From an uncultured Clostridia bacterium (GTDB lineage Bacteria; Bacillota; Clostridia; Oscillospirales; Acutalibacteraceae): a stretch of DNA of 33,601 bases. Shown here one piece after another: positions 31,196 through 33,601 of the stretch. The notes beneath the pieces are model-generated. The model was not told the origin of the DNA and searched no databases. It saw only the letters and a list, made by a program, of their open reading frames with translations. The stretch spans positions 1-33,601 of the forward strand of contig CAMCHQ010000019.1 in the NCBI GenBank assembly GCA_945874765.1. Reading direction: 5' to 3'. Numbering within the stretch: the first letter of the stretch is position 1; every line of letters starts with the position of its first letter. Position numbers and translations under genes: made by a program.

Positions 31196-32170
31196 TTATT
31201 TTTTTATGTATCTTATGTCGTTTCCCGTAAGCATAAGGGTTGAATAGCCGCCGATAATTCTCGACGTCGTTCTTTGGTCGTAAATTTTCTCGATTTCGTC
31301 AATGCCGTAGTTCGTTGAAATGATAGTAGGCAATTTTGCCGAAAGTCGGGTGTTTATAATGTTATATAAGCACGAAACGGTGTATGCGCTTTTAAACTCC
31401 GTTCCCAAATCGTCAAGAATAAGCAAATCAACGTCTAAAATCTCGTTTTCCCTGTATCTTAAATTGTCAAGTCTGCCAAAATTCTCGTTTTGCAAATCGC
31501 CTAAAATATTCTGCGCCGTGCCGTAAATAACACTGTAACCCTTGTTGATTACAACGTTTGCGATTGCAAGGGATAAATGAGTTTTGCCAAGCCCCGTGCC
31601 TCCCATAAAGAATAAATTTTTTGCTTCTTTATTGAAATTAGTCGCATATCTGATACAGCTTTCTTTAATTCTCTCGGCTCTTTGTCTCGGCGATATCTCA
31701 CCGTTTTTTGCAATTTCAGGATAGTAGTCTGTATTAAACGTTTCAAATGTGCACTCTTTAAGCGGTGCGATTTTTTCAATCTTTTCACGCTCGATATCCT
31801 TTAAAAGATTAATGAAACATTTGCACCTTCTGCCGTTGATAAATCCCGTGTCCTCGCACGCAGGGCAGGTGTATTTTGTCGCAAGTGCATTTTCGTCATA
31901 TCCGTTTTTCTTTAAAAGATTTTTCTTTTCTTCCTGAAGTGCAAGACTTTCCACTCTCAGCTTGTCGATATCCTCTTTCGGATTTTTACTCGTAAAAAAG
32001 GTTTTTGAAATGTTAAGCCCGATTTGCGCAAGCTTTCTGTTAATCGTGTTAAGCTCCGGTATTTTTGCACAAAGCTCGTCCACTCTGTCCTGCGCTTCAA
32101 GCGTTGCTCTTTCTCTTCTCCTGTCGAGTATCGACTGCGCCTTGTCATAACTTTCTATTGAATAAGACAT
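31196..32170 (-). CDS. dnaI: DnaI/DnaC-like helicase loader
   Basis: 324 residues. The N-terminal helical part is followed by a zinc-type cluster CPACEDTGFINGRRCKC near residues 101-117, then an AAA+ ATPase: Walker A GGTGLGKTHL near 190-199, Walker B LLILDDLGTE near 254-263, sensor 1 IISTNYG and arginine finger DQRTTSRI. The loader opens and places the replicative helicase DnaB/DnaC on DNA at the origin and restart sites. The strong ribosome site AAGGAGGTG precedes ATG 32170. It starts 12 bases after dnaD, the usual Firmicutes pair. Confidence 0.93.
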   Translation of the reverse strand: MSYSIESYDKAQSILDRRRERATLEAQDRVDELCAKIPELNTINRKLAQIGLNISKTFFTSKNPKEDIDKLRVESLALQEEKKNLLKKNGYDENALATKYTCPACEDTGFINGRRCKCFINLLKDIEREKIEKIAPLKECTFETFNTDYYPEIAKNGEISPRQRAERIKESCIRYATNFNKEAKNLFFMGGTGLGKTHLSLAIANVVINKGYSVIYGTAQNILGDLQNENFGRLDNLRYRENEILDVDLLILDDLGTEFKSAYTVSCLYNIINTRLSAKLPTIISTNYGIDEIEKIYDQRTTSRIIGGYSTLMLTGNDIRYIKK

Positions 32171-32182
32171 TTTTGCACCTCC

Positions 32183-33190
32183 TTAAATTTCCGTATTGTT
32201 CAAAGCGTCACGCTTAAACTGCTCTAAATCATATGTAGGCTTGCCTGAAAGTCTGTCGCCGTTTTTGCCTCGGCTTTCCTTTTCGGCTTTTGCCTTTTCA
32301 AATTCCGCCTGCTCTTTTTCAACGTCGGCAGGTGTTTTGATATTTGACTTTTTCCATTTTTTGAGAATTGAATTTATATAGCTGAGCTTCGGCTCTGGTA
32401 TGTTTTCTTTCATAATATCTGCGGCAATGGTTATCATAGTTATGTCAAAATCGTTGAACCAACCAAGCACCATTTCCCTCTGCTTAACAGTCGGTTTTCT
32501 GTGCCTTATACCCGTGATAGCGACAATCTCGTTCCAAATTCTGTTGCCACGTTCAATCTCCTGAAGCTTTTCTTCCGCCTCGCCGATACTGCTTATCCCC
32601 TCATCGCTCCAGTTTTTAGCCATAGCGTTGATGTATGCAAAACTTATCGACATACCTTTTTGCTTCTCGTTTCTGTAATATTCAAGTATCATCAAAACAA
32701 CTTCGGGTTTTAAGCCGTAGTAGTTGACCATATTGATTATTATTGCCTGCTCCGCCGTGCTTATTGTCCTGCCGAGCACTTTTTGCGCCTCGTTTACAAG
32801 CGATTGAAGCTCACGGCTTTCACGCAAAACGGTAACTATATCCTTTGGCGACAGGGTAGGGGCTGAAATTGCCTCTTTAACCACAACGACATTTTTCTCT
32901 TTCGGCTCATTGCTTTTAGGCAGATTCTCTTGTGTCACAACGTTTCCGTTTGCTGAAAGTATGCCCTCTTCAACCCAAAATTCAAGCAAATTGTCGGTAT
33001 CGCTTACTGTTTGACCGAGCGCCTTTGCAACAGCGTTTGTGTCTGCCTGTCCGTTATTTCTGAAAATGTATAAAAGCGCTTTTAGCTGATATTCACTTGC
33101 AAGTTTTAAATATTCGTCTACGAGTTTGGTAGGTAAATTGAAAATTCCGTTTTCCCAAACAGATGAAAACGGCAATGCTTTATATTCCAT
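32183..33190 (-). CDS. dnaD: DnaD-domain primosome protein
   Basis: 335 residues. The N-terminal winged helix carries PTKLVDEYLKLASEYQLKALLYIFRN near residues 20-45. Two copies of the DnaD/DnaB C-terminal domain follow: TISTAEQAIIINMVNYYGLKPEVVLMILEYY, with SFAYINAMAKNWSDEGI, and KPTVKQREMVLGWFNDF, with LSYINSILKKWKKSNI; the YxxxILxxW-type signature is visible in each. These proteins remodel DNA at the origin and at restart sites and recruit the helicase loader encoded next. Ends in a charged, flexible tail. AGAGGA precedes ATG 33190. Confidence 0.93.
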   Translation of the reverse strand: MEYKALPFSSVWENGIFNLPTKLVDEYLKLASEYQLKALLYIFRNNGQADTNAVAKALGQTVSDTDNLLEFWVEEGILSANGNVVTQENLPKSNEPKEKNVVVVKEAISAPTLSPKDIVTVLRESRELQSLVNEAQKVLGRTISTAEQAIIINMVNYYGLKPEVVLMILEYYRNEKQKGMSISFAYINAMAKNWSDEGISSIGEAEEKLQEIERGNRIWNEIVAITGIRHRKPTVKQREMVLGWFNDFDITMITIAADIMKENIPEPKLSYINSILKKWKKSNIKTPADVEKEQAEFEKAKAEKESRGKNGDRLSGKPTYDLEQFKRDALNNTEI

Positions 33191-33278
33191 ATATTTGTCC
33201 TCTTTCTTATATTATATGATATCAAAAAATAATGATATTGTAAACAGATAAATAGTTACAATTTTTTCAAAAAAAGTC

Positions 33279-33307
33279 TTGACAAAGCCACACACTTTGT
33301 GTATAAT
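33279..33307 (+). promoter_or_regulatory. Consensus promoter of tRNA-Gly
   Basis: TTGACA (33279-33284), 17-base spacer, TATAAT (33302-33307): both boxes match consensus exactly, as expected for a stable RNA gene starting at 33321. Confidence 0.9.
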
Positions 33308-33320
33308 TTGACTTGCACTT

Positions 33321-33396
33321 GCGGATGTAGCTCACCCGGTAGAGCGCAACCTTGCCAAGGTTGAGGTAGCGAGTTCGAGCCTCGTCATCCGCTCCA
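33321..33396 (+). tRNA. tRNA-Gly (anticodon GCC)
   Basis: A 76-base cloverleaf with encoded CCA. Acceptor arms GCGGATG/CATCCGC with T discriminator, D arm with CCCGGTAGA loop, anticodon stem CAACC/GGTTG around TTGCCAA, and T arm with GTTCGAG loop. Anticodon GCC reads GGC/GGT glycine codons. A strong promoter precedes it and a hairpin terminator follows directly. The 3' 21 bases and the terminator are repeated at 33547. Confidence 0.96.
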
Positions 33397-33400
33397 TAGA

Positions 33401-33432
33401 AAAAGACACCATTTTTAATGGTGTCTTTTTTT
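33401..33432 (+). terminator. tRNA terminator
   Basis: AAAAGACACCATT pairs with AATGGTGTCTTTT around TTT, followed by a T-run. A second identical copy ends at the window edge. Confidence 0.85.
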
Positions 33433-33448
33433 ATCGTTGTATATTGCA

Positions 33449-33553
33449 AGGCTCGAACAAGGCAATTTGCGAAGCAAATAGAAACAATCCGGTGGATTGT
33501 TTCGGTGCCTGCGTGCGTGCCGGCGAAAGCTTTAGCTTTTGACGGGCGAGCCT
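33449..33553. repeat. Multi-hairpin structured repeat, copy B
   Basis: Outer arms AGGCTCG (33449-33455) and CGAGCCT (33547-33553) enclose hairpins ATTTGC-GAA-GCAAAT (33465-33479), GAAACAATCC-GGT-GGATTGTTTC (33481-33503), GGC-rich GCCTGCGTGCGTGCCGGC, and AAAGC-TTTA-GCTTT (about 33526-33539). The architecture matches copy A at 3331-3435. The 5' arm is antisense to the tRNA T-loop. Confidence 0.65.
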
Positions 33554-33601
33554 CGTCATCCGCTCCATAGAAAAAGACACCATTTTTAATGGTGTCTTTT
33601 T
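33547..33601 (+). repeat. Direct duplicate of tRNA-Gly 3' end plus terminator
   Basis: The 55 bases from CGAGCC to the end of the window are identical to 33376-33430: the tRNA T-arm half, the acceptor strand, CCA and the whole terminator hairpin. The repeat period is 171 bases. It has no 5' tRNA half, so it is not a functional tRNA. The window stops inside the T-run, so the copy may extend further. Confidence 0.9.

Noticed and set aside
33267-33449. Minus-strand ORF of 60 residues containing DDEARTRYLNLGKVALYRVSY
   Set aside because: It is the antisense translation of the tRNA-Gly gene and its promoter, a well-known type of spurious protein.
33547-33601. Second functional tRNA-Gly gene
   Set aside because: Only the 3' T-arm and acceptor strand are present; the D arm, anticodon arm and 5' acceptor strand are missing.

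Overview
The window looks like chromosome from an anaerobic, low-GC, spore-lineage member of the Clostridia, probably a gut Oscillospirales-type bacterium. This rests on a Spo0A-family regulator, Shine-Dalgarno-rich AT-biased genes, a DnaD/DnaI primosome pair, a T-box leader, an Agr-type two-component pair and glycan genes typical of gut Firmicutes. Placement below class is inference. The first 2.5 kb is visibly richer in G+C than the rest and is probably of foreign origin.

Layout. (1) 1-2530, minus strand: an oxidative-stress block with rubrerythrin, desulfoferrodoxin and rubredoxin intact. The linked thioredoxin branch is decaying: trxA is cut by what looks like an IS200/IS605-type end, the ferredoxin:thioredoxin reductase-like protein has lost an active-site cysteine, and the Fe-S membrane protein is out of frame. 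The apparent regulator gene is a frameshifted DUF134/Crp chimera. Two Crp-type palindromes sit at identical distances from the two start codons they precede. (2) 2530-7440: mobile-element debris. It holds a large serine recombinase remnant, a structured hairpin repeat, a frameshifted hypothetical gene, a truncated TetR gene with an intact operator, a GIY-YIG/DUF4357 protein, and a collapsed integrative element (candidate oriT, mobC, broken relaxase, RhuM fragment, helicase/methylase tail). (3) 7440-10810: spo0A, then a T-box leader (probable leucine specifier) ahead of cstA. (4) 10860-14910, minus: a three-gene operon of a GH112 phosphorylase, a cytoplasmic beta-helix protein with GH136-like features and a small helical protein. 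(5) 15029-20350, plus: sbcD-sbcC and a MATE exporter that may be read from a leaderless mRNA. (6) 20352-23393, minus: AgrC/AgrA-like pair with an upstream direct-repeat operator, and an SDR oxidoreductase. (7) 23514-30075, plus: hypothetical protein, RluA-type pseudouridine synthase, small membrane protein, GPH sugar symporter, a tandem palindrome array and a GH2 beta-mannosidase. (8) 30078-33190, minus: dnaD, dnaI, a DUF308 membrane protein and a MerR regulator interrupted by one amber codon. (9) 33279-33601: tRNA-Gly(GCC) followed by a hairpin-rich unit and a second copy of the tRNA 3' end.

How the genes work together. The GH112/beta-helix/helical-protein operon is the best candidate for an unusual system: an intracellular route for lacto-N-biose or galacto-N-biose units from host glycans. 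The GPH symporter and beta-mannosidase form a second sugar module for mannosides. Rubrerythrin, desulfoferrodoxin and rubredoxin form a classical anaerobic superoxide/peroxide-reducing chain. All functional statements come from reading motifs; no database search was run.
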